Shown here: in pieces, positions 34,084 through 42,461 of the stretch
Position numbering within the stretch: position 1 is the first letter of the stretch
Layout: every line of letters starts with the position of its first letter
Source: Streptomyces hyderabadensis
GTDB lineage: Bacteria; Actinomycetota; Actinomycetes; Streptomycetales; Streptomycetaceae
Direction of reading: 5' to 3'
DNA length: 64,000 nt
NCBI RefSeq assembly: GCF_020404845.1
Contig: NZ_JAIOJZ010000007.1
Span: 1 to 64,000 of the forward strand
Position numbers and translations under genes: made by a program
The notes under the pieces: model-generated
Databases searched by the model: none
Told to the model about the DNA's origin: nothing
Seen by the model: the letters and a program-made list of their open reading frames with translations, nothing else

Positions 34084-35139
34084 TCAGGCGTCGCTGCCCG
34101 CGCCCGAACGGGAGCGGGCGACGATCGACGAGGCGGCGAAGTTGACGACGAGCGTGAGGACGAACAACGCGAAGCCGGCCGCCATCAGCGCGGACATGCC
34201 GAAGCCGCTCGCCTCCCCGTAGCGCAGCGCGATCAGCGAGGAGACCGAGCTGCTGCCGGACTGGAGGACGTGCCACTGGATGTCGAAGGTCAGCGAGATG
34301 ATCATGAAGACGGCGATGGTCTCGCCGAGCGCGCGCCCCAGGCCGAGCATGGTGCCGCCGATCATGCCGCCCTTGCCGAACGGCAGGACGACGGAGCGGA
34401 TCATGCCCCAGCGGGTCGCGCCCAGCGCGTAGGCGCCCTCGCGCTCACCGGCCGGCGCCTGGGAGAAGACCTCCCGCATGATGGAGCAGATGATGGGCGC
34501 GATCATCATGCCGACGACGAGACCGGCGATGAAGGTGGAGGACGTGTAGAGGCTGGCCGGTGCCAGCGGGTCGGCCGGGTCGGCTCCGGTGACGTCGAGG
34601 AAGGGGATCCAGCCGAGGTAGGTGGCGATCCAGCGGGCGGTCGGCAGCACCCTGTCCTGGAGGAAGAACACCCCCCACAGGCCGTAGACCACCGACGGCA
34701 CGGCGGCCATCAGGTCGACCACGCTGATCAGCGTCCGGCGCAGGCCGGGCGGGGCGTACTCGGAGATGTACAGGGCCGCGCCGGTGGCCAGCGGTACGGC
34801 CACGCAGACGGCGACGGCGGCGATGAGCAGGGTACCGACGAGCACCGCCGCGATGCCGAACCGGCCGGCGTCCGGAGCCCACTCGGCGGTGGTCAGGAAC
34901 GACCACCCGGCCCGGTCGAGCGCCAGCCACGCCCGGTACAGCAGGAAGCCCCCGACCAGCAGCATGACGGCCAGCACCAGGCCGCCGCCGGAGCGCAGCA
35001 CCAGGCGGAAGAGCCGGTCGGGCAGCCCGGGGTCGGCGTGGAGCCGTCTCGGTCCGTCGGCGCCGATGTCCGCGGCGCCGCCGACGTCGACGCCGGCCGT
35101 CACGAGCCGTGGTTGTCTGGTTCTTCTCAACGAACGCAC
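34084..35139 (-). CDS. Phosphate ABC transporter permease (PstC-like)
   Basis: 351 aa with a GTG start. Six hydrophobic helices; PstC motifs are YISEYAPPGLRRTLISVVDLMAAVPSVVYGLWG, the EAA loop EREGAYALGATRWGMIRSVVLPFGKGG and LGLGRALGETIAV. It pairs with the PstA-like permease downstream. It is the first gene of the minus-strand island, and a candidate PHO box lies 42–63 bp ahead of it. The first 20 residues are weakly supported; the GTG at 35139 has GGAG about 11 bases before it. Confidence 0.9.
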   Translation of the reverse strand: MRSLRRTRQPRLVTAGVDVGGAADIGADGPRRLHADPGLPDRLFRLVLRSGGGLVLAVMLLVGGFLLYRAWLALDRAGWSFLTTAEWAPDAGRFGIAAVLVGTLLIAAVAVCVAVPLATGAALYISEYAPPGLRRTLISVVDLMAAVPSVVYGLWGVFFLQDRVLPTARWIATYLGWIPFLDVTGADPADPLAPASLYTSSTFIAGLVVGMMIAPIICSIMREVFSQAPAGEREGAYALGATRWGMIRSVVLPFGKGGMIGGTMLGLGRALGETIAVFMIISLTFDIQWHVLQSGSSSVSSLIALRYGEASGFGMSALMAAGFALFVLTLVVNFAASSIVARSRSGAGSDA

Positions 35140-35180
35140 GTTCCCGACGCTCCGGGCCGCTCACGGACACGCGTGTCCCG

Positions 35181-35202
35181 AGAGGTGAACCAGAGGTGCC
35201 CC
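35181..35202 (-). promoter_or_regulatory. Candidate PHO box before the pstC-like gene
   Basis: On the minus strand two adjoining 11-bp direct repeats read GGGGCACCTCT and GGTTCACCTCT. Streptomyces PhoP boxes are 11-bp direct repeats with a GTTCACC core; the second unit matches fully and the first at 5 of 7. This fits PhoR/PhoP control of the island. Confidence 0.5.
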
Positions 35203-35230
35203 GGGGGCAACATCGGTCACGCTTCAACCG

Positions 35231-35623
35231 TCAGGCGACACCCCATAACCCCGGCCCCGATAAATGGAGTTCGGGCAGCGCGGCGCGGAACCGCTCATAG
35301 GAGGCGCGGCAGGTCGCATGCCGCTCGTAGGCGCGCGCCGAACCGGCCAGGTGCTGCCCGGACCGGTCCCAGACGGCCCACACCCAACTGCCCTCGGGGC
35401 TGTGCTGCACCCCGCCGCCGACCTCCTCGTGCCGCTCGCAGAGCCGCGCGAAGGCGGCACGGCACCCGTCGTGGGTGTCGTGCGAGGTGAGGGACACCGC
35501 GACGGGTCTCCCGTTGGGAGCCACCAGCCGCCAGCCGAACCCTCCTGAACCGTCGATGTCGATCAGACATCTCAGACCCGCCGCCGGCATGGCGGATCTC
35601 GCCGTCCCCTCCGGCTGTTCCAC
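35231..35623 (-). CDS. Tandem DUF1508/YegP-like small protein
   Basis: 130 aa if the GTG at 35623 is used; a TTG at 35689 would lengthen it to 152. Two repeats of a YegP-type unit are visible: GWRLVAPNGRPVAVS...H..CRAAFARL and WVWAVWDRSGQHLAGSARAYERHATCRASYERF. YegP-type proteins are small cytoplasmic beta-alpha proteins of unknown role. Same strand as the island, 91 bp upstream of the pstC-like gene, with the candidate PHO box in between, so it is probably not part of the island transcript. Confidence 0.7.
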   Translation of the reverse strand: MEQPEGTARSAMPAAGLRCLIDIDGSGGFGWRLVAPNGRPVAVSLTSHDTHDGCRAAFARLCERHEEVGGGVQHSPEGSWVWAVWDRSGQHLAGSARAYERHATCRASYERFRAALPELHLSGPGLWGVA

Positions 35624-35890
35624 TTCCCCACCCCCCGTCGCCCAGGATCGAGTAAGACGCAGGTGACGAGCTGTGGGCGACAGAGGCAATCTAGTGAGAC
35701 GGCAGTGACGACAGACAGGTCAATCCGGTCACCGGGGCCACGGTTCATGTCGAAGTATCCCCTTGGCAACCCCTAGGAGGGCAAAGGGGAAACGCTCCCA
35801 CCGCACGAGGTCCGGACCACCCCGCGGAGCACCTACGCGGACCGGACACCGACCGGCCGCACCGGGCCCGGACACCAACCGCGCCCCGGC

Positions 35891-36595
35891 TCAGCCCACC
35901 CCGAAGAGCACGCCCAGCGCCACCGCGCCCGCCACCACCGGCACGACGATCTCGTAGGCCCAGCGCACCGTCACCTCGCCCTGGGAGCCCGCGGCGTCCT
36001 TGCGCGCCTCCCACAGCTCACGCAGCTCGTCCATGACCTTGTCGGCCTCGGCCCGCACCGGCCCGTCCGCCTCGACGGCCGCGGCCCCGGCGCCGCCGGC
36101 CCGCGATCCGAACTGCCCCATGCCGCCGAGCACGCCGCCGCGCCTGCGGCCGACGGACCCGCCCGCGGCCCGCCGGTCCTCCTGGCGCGCGGCCTTCTTG
36201 CGCCCGCGCAGCGAGACGGGAACGGACCACAGCTGGTACTTGCCGCCGCCCTCGGAGAAGACCTCGTTGGTGTACGCGGAGCGGAACGACTCGACCTGCG
36301 CCCAGGGCAGCACGATCACGCGGAGCGGATTGCGCACCCGCATCCGGTCGTCGTTCGCGAAGACCGCGGGCCGCACGGTGTAGGCGGCGACGAGCGGCAC
36401 CAGGAAGACCAGCGCCGCCAGCGCCTTCCAGCGGGTGTTCCCGTCGCCCGAGACGAGGGCGTCGATGCCGAGCCACAGCGCGAGGGCGAGCACCAGCACG
36501 CCTCCGGAGATACCCGCGGGCGAGCGGTAGACCCGGTCCTTGGACACGGGTCCCGACGGCTGCGGCGAGGATGACTGTGGCTCCGGGGTGGTCAT
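35891..36595 (-). CDS. PH-domain membrane protein
   Basis: 234 aa. Two membrane helices (about 27–47 and 57–76) precede a bacterial PH-like domain (AVFANDDRMRVRNPLRVIVLPWAQVESFRSAY...). A basic and Gly-rich linker leads to a C-terminal helix (YEIVVPVVAGAVALGVLFGVG). Bacterial PH-domain proteins of this layout are common and uncharacterised in Streptomyces. It is divergent from deoC, sharing a 110-bp promoter region that contains the 12-bp palindrome at 36679. Confidence 0.85.
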   Translation of the reverse strand: MTTPEPQSSSPQPSGPVSKDRVYRSPAGISGGVLVLALALWLGIDALVSGDGNTRWKALAALVFLVPLVAAYTVRPAVFANDDRMRVRNPLRVIVLPWAQVESFRSAYTNEVFSEGGGKYQLWSVPVSLRGRKKAARQEDRRAAGGSVGRRRGGVLGGMGQFGSRAGGAGAAAVEADGPVRAEADKVMDELRELWEARKDAAGSQGEVTVRWAYEIVVPVVAGAVALGVLFGVG

Positions 36596-36678
36596 GCTGC
36601 CGATTGTGCCCGACGAGCCGTCCGACGCTCACATGCGGTGCCGGTACATCGGACGAGCCCGTGGGGCTGTACAGACCG

Positions 36679-36690
36679 CTACGCGCGTAG
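36679..36690. promoter_or_regulatory. Nucleoside-regulon palindrome before deoC
   Basis: CTACGCGCGTAG, 13 bp before the GTG at 36704 and 19 bp before the ATG at 36710. Identical to the sites at 17910, 50821 and 63018. Confidence 0.8.
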
Positions 36691-36709
36691 ATATGCTCAT
36701 CTGGTGACC

Positions 36710-37666
36710 ATGCCCACCACTGAACCGCCATTCGCCCTCAAGGACGCCACCGCGTCCGACAGCACGCTGCGCCGCTTCCTCCACGGGCTGCCCGGCGTCG
36801 ACGCGGTCGGCCTGGAGGCGCGCGCCGCCTCGCTCGGCACCCGTTCCATCAAGACCACCGCGAAGGCGTACGCCCTCGACCTCGCCATCTCGATGGTCGA
36901 CCTGACGACGCTGGAAGGCGCGGACACCCCGGGCAAGGTCCGGGCGCTCGGCGCGAAGGCGGTCCGCCCGGACCCGGCCGACCGCACGGCCCCGGCGACG
37001 GCGGCCGTCTGCGTCTATCCCGACATGGTGCCCACCGCCAAGGAGGCCGTCGCGGGCTCCGGCGTGAAGGTCGCCTCGGTCGCCACCGCGTTCCCGGCCG
37101 GCCGCGCCTCCCTCGCCGTGAAGCTGGCCGACGTGCGCGAGGCCGTGGCGGCGGGCGCGGACGAGGTCGACATGGTCATCGACCGCGGCGCGTTCCTCGC
37201 CGGTCACTACATGAAGGTGTACGACGAGATCACCGCCGTGCGCGAGGCCTGCGGCACCTCGGCCCGCCTCAAGGTGATCTTCGAGACCGGCGAGCTGTCG
37301 ACGTACGACAACATCCGGCGCGCGAGCTGGCTCGGCATGCTGGCGGGCGCTGACTTCATCAAGACGTCCACCGGCAAGGTGGCGATCAACGCCACGCCCG
37401 CCAACACCCTCCTCATGCTGGAGGCGGTCCGCGACTTCCGCGCGCAGACCGGTGTGCAGGTCGGCGTGAAGCCGGCCGGCGGCATCCGCACGGCGAAGGA
37501 CGCGATCAAGTTCCTGGTCCTGGTCAACGAGACGGCGGGCGCGGACTGGCTGGACAACCACTGGTTCCGCTTCGGCGCGTCCTCCCTCCTGAACGACCTG
37601 CTGATGCAGCGCCAGAAGCTGGCCACAGGCCGTTACTCCGGCCCCGACTACGTGACGGTGGACTGA
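36710..37666 (+). CDS. deoC: Deoxyribose-phosphate aldolase
   Basis: 318 aa. Class I aldolase cleaving 2-deoxyribose-5-phosphate to acetaldehyde and glyceraldehyde-3-phosphate, the last step of deoxynucleoside catabolism. The Schiff-base Lys lies in ADFIKTSTGKVA, the second catalytic Lys in VGVKPAGGIRTAKDA, and DEVDMVIDRG fits the family. The length exceeds bacterial DeoC (about 220–260) by an N-terminal region, as in actinobacterial members. Start ATG chosen; the GTG two codons upstream is equally possible. No strong ribosome-binding site is seen. Two aldehyde dehydrogenase genes follow 5 bp downstream and can remove the acetaldehyde. Confidence 0.94.
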   Translation: MPTTEPPFALKDATASDSTLRRFLHGLPGVDAVGLEARAASLGTRSIKTTAKAYALDLAISMVDLTTLEGADTPGKVRALGAKAVRPDPADRTAPATAAVCVYPDMVPTAKEAVAGSGVKVASVATAFPAGRASLAVKLADVREAVAAGADEVDMVIDRGAFLAGHYMKVYDEITAVREACGTSARLKVIFETGELSTYDNIRRASWLGMLAGADFIKTSTGKVAINATPANTLLMLEAVRDFRAQTGVQVGVKPAGGIRTAKDAIKFLVLVNETAGADWLDNHWFRFGASSLLNDLLMQRQKLATGRYSGPDYVTVD

Positions 37667-37671
37667 TCACC

Positions 37672-39111
37672 ATGGCATCCGCATTCGAGTACGCACCGGC
37701 GCCCGAGTCCCGTGCGATCGTCGACATCGCGCCGTCGTACGGCCTGTTCATCGACGGCGAGTTCGCCGACGCGGCCGACGGCAAGGTCTTCAAGACGGTC
37801 TCCCCGGCCACCGAGGAGGTGCTGTCCGAGGTGGCCGAGGCCGGCGAGGCCGACGTCGACCGCGCCGTCAGGGCCGCCCGCAAGGCCTTCGAGAAGTGGT
37901 CGGCGCTCCCGGGCTCCGAGCGCGCGAAGTACCTCTTCCGCATCGCCCGGATCATCCAGGAACGCAGCCGCGAGCTGGCCGTCCTGGAGACCCTGGACAA
38001 CGGCAAGCCGATCAGGGAGACCCGCGACGCGGACCTCCCCCTGGTCGCCGCGCACTTCTTCTACTACGCAGGCTGGGCCGACAAGCTCGACCACGCCGGC
38101 TACGGCGCCGACCCGCGCCCGCTGGGCGTGGCGGGCCAGGTCATCCCGTGGAACTTCCCCCTCCTGATGCTGGCGTGGAAGATCGCCCCCGCGCTCGCCA
38201 CCGGCAACACGGTGGTCCTGAAGCCCGCCGAGACGACCCCCCTCTCCGCGCTCTTCTTCGCGGACATCTGCCGCCAGGCCCAGCTCCCCAAGGGCGTCGT
38301 CAACATCGTCACCGGTGACGGCCGCGCCGGAGCGGCGCTGATCGCCCACCCCGACGTCAACAAGGTCGCCTTCACCGGCTCCACCGCCGTCGGCAAGGAG
38401 ATCGCGCGCACGGTCGCGGGCACCCGCAAGAAGCTCACGCTCGAACTGGGCGGCAAGGGCGCCAACATCGTCTTCGACGACGCCCCCGTCGACCAGGCCG
38501 TCGAGGGCATCGTGAGCGGCATCTTCTTCAACCAGGGCCAGGTCTGCTGCGCGGGCTCCCGCCTGCTGGTCCAGGAGTCGATCCACGACGAGCTGCTCGA
38601 CTCCCTCAAGCGCCGCCTGTCCACGCTCCGCCTCGGCGACCCGCTGGACAAGAACACCGACATCGGCGCGATCAACTCCGCCGAGCAGCTGGCCCGGATC
38701 ACCGCGCTGGCCGACCAGGGCGAGGCGGAGGGCGCCGAGCGCTGGTCCCCGGCCTGCGAACTGCCCTCCTCCGGCTACTGGTTCGCCCCGACGCTCTTCA
38801 CCAACGTCACCCAGGCGCACACCATCGCCCGCGACGAGATCTTCGGCCCGGTGCTGTCCGTCCTCACCTTCCGCACGCCGGACGAGGCGGTCGCCAAGGC
38901 CAACAACACCCCGTACGGCCTGTCGGCGGGCATCTGGACGGAGAAGGGTTCGCGCATCCTGGCGGTCGCGAACAAGCTCCGCGCGGGTGTGATCTGGTCC
39001 AACACGTTCAACAAGTTCGACCCGACGTCGCCGTTCGGCGGCTACAAGGAGTCGGGCTTCGGCCGCGAGGGCGGCCGTCACGGCCTGGAGGCATACCTCG
39101 ATGTCTACTGA
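37672..39111 (+). CDS. Aldehyde dehydrogenase, full length
   Basis: 479 aa NAD(P)-dependent ALDH. Motifs: PWNFPLLM, KPAETTPLSAL, FTGSTAVGKEI, catalytic Glu in LELGGKGANIV and catalytic Cys in NQGQVCCAGSRL. Start is 5 bp after deoC, so it very probably oxidises the acetaldehyde released by DeoC to acetate. Its 3' end overlaps the start of the second ALDH-like gene by 11 bp. Co-transcription and translation coupling with deoC and the second gene are inferred. Confidence 0.94.
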   Translation: MASAFEYAPAPESRAIVDIAPSYGLFIDGEFADAADGKVFKTVSPATEEVLSEVAEAGEADVDRAVRAARKAFEKWSALPGSERAKYLFRIARIIQERSRELAVLETLDNGKPIRETRDADLPLVAAHFFYYAGWADKLDHAGYGADPRPLGVAGQVIPWNFPLLMLAWKIAPALATGNTVVLKPAETTPLSALFFADICRQAQLPKGVVNIVTGDGRAGAALIAHPDVNKVAFTGSTAVGKEIARTVAGTRKKLTLELGGKGANIVFDDAPVDQAVEGIVSGIFFNQGQVCCAGSRLLVQESIHDELLDSLKRRLSTLRLGDPLDKNTDIGAINSAEQLARITALADQGEAEGAERWSPACELPSSGYWFAPTLFTNVTQAHTIARDEIFGPVLSVLTFRTPDEAVAKANNTPYGLSAGIWTEKGSRILAVANKLRAGVIWSNTFNKFDPTSPFGGYKESGFGREGGRHGLEAYLDVY

Positions 39112-40021
39112 ATCAATCAGCGGCTCCGCCGCGGGACGACTCAGTGTCCTCAAGACCTACAAGCTGTACGTCGGCGGGAAGTTCCCGCGTTCCGAGAGCG
39201 GCCGGGTGTACGAGGTGACCGACGCAAAGGGCAAGTGGCTGGCGAACGCCCCCCTCTCCTCCCGCAAGGACGCCCGTGACGCGGTGGTCGCCGCGCGCAA
39301 GGCGTTCGGCGGCTGGTCCGGTGCGACGGCGTACAACCGCGGCCAGATCCTGTACCGGATCGCCGAGATGCTGGAGGGCCGCCGCGACCAGTACGTCGCG
39401 GAGGTCGCCGACGCGGAGGGCCTGTCGAAGTCGAAGGCGGCGGCGCAGGTGGACGCCGCGATCGACCGCTGGGTCTGGTACGCGGGCTGGACCGACAAGA
39501 TCGCCCAGGTGGTCGGCGGCGGCAACCCGGTCGCGGGCCCCTTCTTCAACCTCTCCTCCCCGGAGCCGACCGGCGTCGTCGCCGTCCTGGCCCCGCAGGA
39601 GTCGTCGTTCCTCGGCCTGGTCTCGGTCGTCGCCCCGGTCATCGCCACCGGCAACACGGCGGTCGTGGTGGCCTCGGAGAAGTCCCCGCTGCCCGCCCTC
39701 TCCCTGGGCGAGGTGCTGGCCACCTCCGACCTGCCCGGCGGCGTGGTCAACATCCTCTCCGGCCGCACGGCCGAGATCGCCGCCCCGCTCGCCGCCCACC
39801 AGGACGTCAACGCCATCGACCTCGCGGGCGCCGACGAGGAGCTGGCCAAGGAGCTGGAGATCGCGGCGGCGGACAACCTCAAGCGCGTCCTGCGTCCACA
39901 GCCTGTGGACGGCGCCGGCTGGTCGGCGGCGCCGGGCACCGACCGCATGACGGCGTTCCTGGAGACGAAGACGGTCTGGCACCCGACGGGCGCGCTGGGC
40001 GCCTCCGGCTCGTCGTACTGA
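39101..40021 (+). CDS. Truncated, non-catalytic ALDH-family protein
   Basis: 306 aa, only the N-terminal two thirds of an ALDH. The N-terminal cofactor domain is recognisable (KTYKLYVGGKFPRSESGRVYEVTD, SPEPTGVVAVLAPQESSFLGL, PVIATGNTAVVVASEKSPLPAL). The catalytic domain with the Glu and the nucleophile Cys is missing, replaced by a C-terminal tail. It is an intact frame translated by overlap with the full enzyme. ALDH16-type proteins fuse a complete and a non-catalytic ALDH module in one chain; this is their two-gene counterpart. It probably assembles with the first enzyme as a structural or regulatory subunit. Confidence 0.88.
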   Translation: MSTESISGSAAGRLSVLKTYKLYVGGKFPRSESGRVYEVTDAKGKWLANAPLSSRKDARDAVVAARKAFGGWSGATAYNRGQILYRIAEMLEGRRDQYVAEVADAEGLSKSKAAAQVDAAIDRWVWYAGWTDKIAQVVGGGNPVAGPFFNLSSPEPTGVVAVLAPQESSFLGLVSVVAPVIATGNTAVVVASEKSPLPALSLGEVLATSDLPGGVVNILSGRTAEIAAPLAAHQDVNAIDLAGADEELAKELEIAAADNLKRVLRPQPVDGAGWSAAPGTDRMTAFLETKTVWHPTGALGASGSSY

Positions 40022-40055
40022 CCGACTCCGCCGTCACCCGACGCCGACGCCGACG

Positions 40056-40091
40056 GGCCGCGGTTCCTCCCCGTCCGGAGGAGCCGCGGCC
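40056..40091. terminator. Bidirectional terminator
   Basis: 15-bp stem with one G·T pair and a 6-base loop, between the ALDH-like gene (ends 40021) and the kinase stop codon at 40093. Confidence 0.8.
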
Positions 40092-40092
40092 T

Positions 40093-42108
40093 TCACTCGG
40101 CCGAGCAGGGCCTCAGTTCCGGTCTGCTCGGTGCGGTCTTCCGCCCCGTCAGCGGGGACAGGTCCTTCATGTACATCTCCGACCACTGCTTTCCGGCGAG
40201 GATCTCCCGCAGCCCCGAGCACACCTTGCTCTTCAGCAGCGGGTCGTCCTTCCGCATCGCCACCCCGTAGGGCTCCGTGCCCGCGCCGCTGGGCAGCAGC
40301 TTCAGCTCCTCCGGATCATTCCGGGCGTACCCGGCGAGGAGCACGTCGTCCGAGGCGACCGCGTAGACGCTGGAGCGCTTGTCCAGCAGTCGTTCCACGC
40401 ACTCCTTGTAGGTGTCGGGCTGCCACTTCCCCGTGGTGTAGCCGTCCTTCTGCAACCTGTCCGCGTAGGTGGAGTCTCGCGCCGTGCACACCTCGACCTG
40501 GTTCCGCTTCACGTCGACGGCTTCGTCGAGGTCGTACTTCGCGGAGTTCTTGCGCACCAGGAGGCTGCTGCCCGCGTTGTAGTAGGGGCCGACGAAACTG
40601 ATGCCGTCCCGCTTCTCGCGCTCGGGCGTCATGCTGTACGAGGCGACGACCAGGTCGACCTCCCCGTTCTTCAGCTTGCTGGCCCGGTTGGCCGTGGTCA
40701 CCCCGTAGAAGTCCACCTCTTCCCTGTCGTAGCCCAGGCGGCCGGCGAGGGCGTACGCGATGTCGACGTCGAACCCGCTCCACACCCCGGTGTCCTTGTC
40801 GTAGAAGCTCAGCCCTGGCTGATCCTCCTTGGCGCCGATCGTCAGCCGCTTCCTGGCGCTCTTCCACTGCTCCCAGGCCTGCTTCGCGTCGCCCCCGGCG
40901 GATCCCGCCCCCTGCTGCCCGGAGGCGTCGTCCTGCTTGTCCCCGGAGCCGCCCTGCGAGACGAGCCAGCCTCCGCCGGCCAGCAGGACGACGCACGCGG
41001 CGGCCGCCGCCACCTTCCAGCCCCGGAACCGGCCGCGCCCCTCGCGCGATGCCGACGACGTCCCGGAAGACACGCTTCCGGCAGGGACCGGCCCGGAAGG
41101 AGCTGTTCCGGAAGAGGCCGTTCCGGAGGCGACGGCTCCGGAGGAAGACACGGCGGGCGGCGTGGGCCGGGCCGTGGGCGGGTGCGCGGGGGTGGCGGCC
41201 CGGACGGGGGTCGGCGTGCCCGGCTCGGCGAGGACCTCCCGGAGCATCGCCTCCGCCGTGGCCGCGTCCAGGCGGCTGTCCGGGTCCACGGCCAACAGCC
41301 CCTGGATGACGGGGCCGAGGGGACCGGCGTACCGCAGGGCGGGTTCGGGCGACTGCTGGATGTTCGCCTGCACCTCCCACACCTCGTTGCCGGCGAAGGG
41401 CAGCCGGCCCTCGACCATCTCGTACAGGGTGACGCCCAGCGCCCACAGGTCGGAGGCGGACGTGGGTCCGGGGGTGGCGGGGGCGAAGAGTTCGGGCGCC
41501 AGGTAGGGAGGCGTGCCGATGACTCCGCCGTACCGGGTGACCCGGTCGGCGCCCTCGAAGGTGGCGATGCCGAAGTCCACCAGGACCACCTGGCCGCCGT
41601 CCCGCACCAGGACGTTGCCCGGCTTGACGTCGCGGTGCAGGACCGACGCCTCGTGGACCGCCCGCAGCCCCTGGGCCATCTGGAGACCGATGTCCGCGGC
41701 CCTCGGCACGCCGAGGACCCCGTCACGGCTCAACAGATCGGCCAGCGACCGCCCTTCCAGCAGCTTCATCACGATCCAGACCTGGTCGGCGGTCTCGATC
41801 TGGTCGTGGACCGTCACCACGTTCTGGTGCTCGATCTTGGCGAGCGCCTCCGCCTCGCGGCGGGCCCGCTGCACCGCCGCCTGCTGTGTGTCCGGGGTCA
41901 TGGCCCGGCGGTCCAGGAGCCCCTTCACGGCGACGAACCGGCGCAGCCGCCGGTCGTGGGCCTTCCAGACCTCGCCCATCCCGCCGCTGCCGATCGGCTC
42001 CAGCAGTTCGTAGCGGCCCTCGATCACGGTGTGGGGAACGGGGGGACGATCCTCGGGATGCCCGCCAACACCGCCGCCGGCCCCGCTGATTCCGTCGTCG
42101 TTGTGCAC
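40093..42108 (-). CDS. Receptor Ser/Thr kinase fused to a family 3 solute-binding domain
   Basis: 671 aa; GTG start at 42108 with AGGGGG five bases before. Intracellular kinase domain (about 30–290): loop GSGGMGEVWKA, Lys in FVAVKGLL, catalytic HRDVKPGNVLV, DFG in LVDFGIAT and APE in YLAPELF. A Ser/Thr/Pro-rich juxtamembrane stretch precedes one transmembrane helix (about 362–384). The extracellular part (about 400–671) is a glutamine/glutamate-type binding domain (LTIGAKEDQPGLSFYDKDTGVWSGFDVDIAYALA..., VDLVVASYSMTPER). It should sense an amino acid outside the cell and alter protein phosphorylation inside. The ligand is unknown. Confidence 0.92.
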   Translation of the reverse strand: MHNDDGISGAGGGVGGHPEDRPPVPHTVIEGRYELLEPIGSGGMGEVWKAHDRRLRRFVAVKGLLDRRAMTPDTQQAAVQRARREAEALAKIEHQNVVTVHDQIETADQVWIVMKLLEGRSLADLLSRDGVLGVPRAADIGLQMAQGLRAVHEASVLHRDVKPGNVLVRDGGQVVLVDFGIATFEGADRVTRYGGVIGTPPYLAPELFAPATPGPTSASDLWALGVTLYEMVEGRLPFAGNEVWEVQANIQQSPEPALRYAGPLGPVIQGLLAVDPDSRLDAATAEAMLREVLAEPGTPTPVRAATPAHPPTARPTPPAVSSSGAVASGTASSGTAPSGPVPAGSVSSGTSSASREGRGRFRGWKVAAAAACVVLLAGGGWLVSQGGSGDKQDDASGQQGAGSAGGDAKQAWEQWKSARKRLTIGAKEDQPGLSFYDKDTGVWSGFDVDIAYALAGRLGYDREEVDFYGVTTANRASKLKNGEVDLVVASYSMTPEREKRDGISFVGPYYNAGSSLLVRKNSAKYDLDEAVDVKRNQVEVCTARDSTYADRLQKDGYTTGKWQPDTYKECVERLLDKRSSVYAVASDDVLLAGYARNDPEELKLLPSGAGTEPYGVAMRKDDPLLKSKVCSGLREILAGKQWSEMYMKDLSPLTGRKTAPSRPELRPCSAE

Positions 42109-42169
42109 TCGGCCCCCTAGCACCACTTGCGCGAAACGTGAGTCACCACAGGTTAGACGGCCATCCAGA

Positions 42170-42177
42170 TGTGCACA
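42170..42177. promoter_or_regulatory. Possible operator of the RelBE pair
   Basis: TGTGCACA palindrome 29 bp before the antitoxin start, followed by CAAGTGC. Toxin-antitoxin operons often bind their own complex at such sites. It also lies 62 bp before the divergent kinase gene. Confidence 0.3.
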
Positions 42178-42206
42178 CAAGTGCTTCCTTCTGACATCAT
42201 GTGCCC

Positions 42207-42461
42207 ATGACTGAGATCGCCATCAGCGCCGCCCGTTCGCAGCTCGGCGACCTCGTGCGCCGCGCCGCGCACGGCCGCGAGACCATCGCCCTCACCGACC
42301 ACGGGCACGTGGCCGCCCTTCTGGTGTCCCCCCAGGTGATAGAGGATCTGGAGGATGCGCTGGCAGTGGCGGACTATCAGCGGCGCAAGGCGGAGGGGAC
42401 GCTCGGAGAGGGCATCCCCATGGCTGAGGTACGCCGACGGCTGGGGCTCGAACAGAAGTGA
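42207..42461 (+). CDS. Phd/YefM-type antitoxin
   Basis: 84 aa. N-terminal Phd/YefM DNA-binding fold (MTEIAISAARSQLGDLVRRAAHGRETIALTDHGHVAALLVSP), then a charged C-terminal arm (AVADYQRRKAEGTLGEG...MAEVRRRLGLEQK) that would wrap the toxin. It neutralises the RelE toxin encoded next and should repress its own promoter. A GTG two codons upstream is also possible. Confidence 0.88.
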   Translation: MTEIAISAARSQLGDLVRRAAHGRETIALTDHGHVAALLVSPQVIEDLEDALAVADYQRRKAEGTLGEGIPMAEVRRRLGLEQK

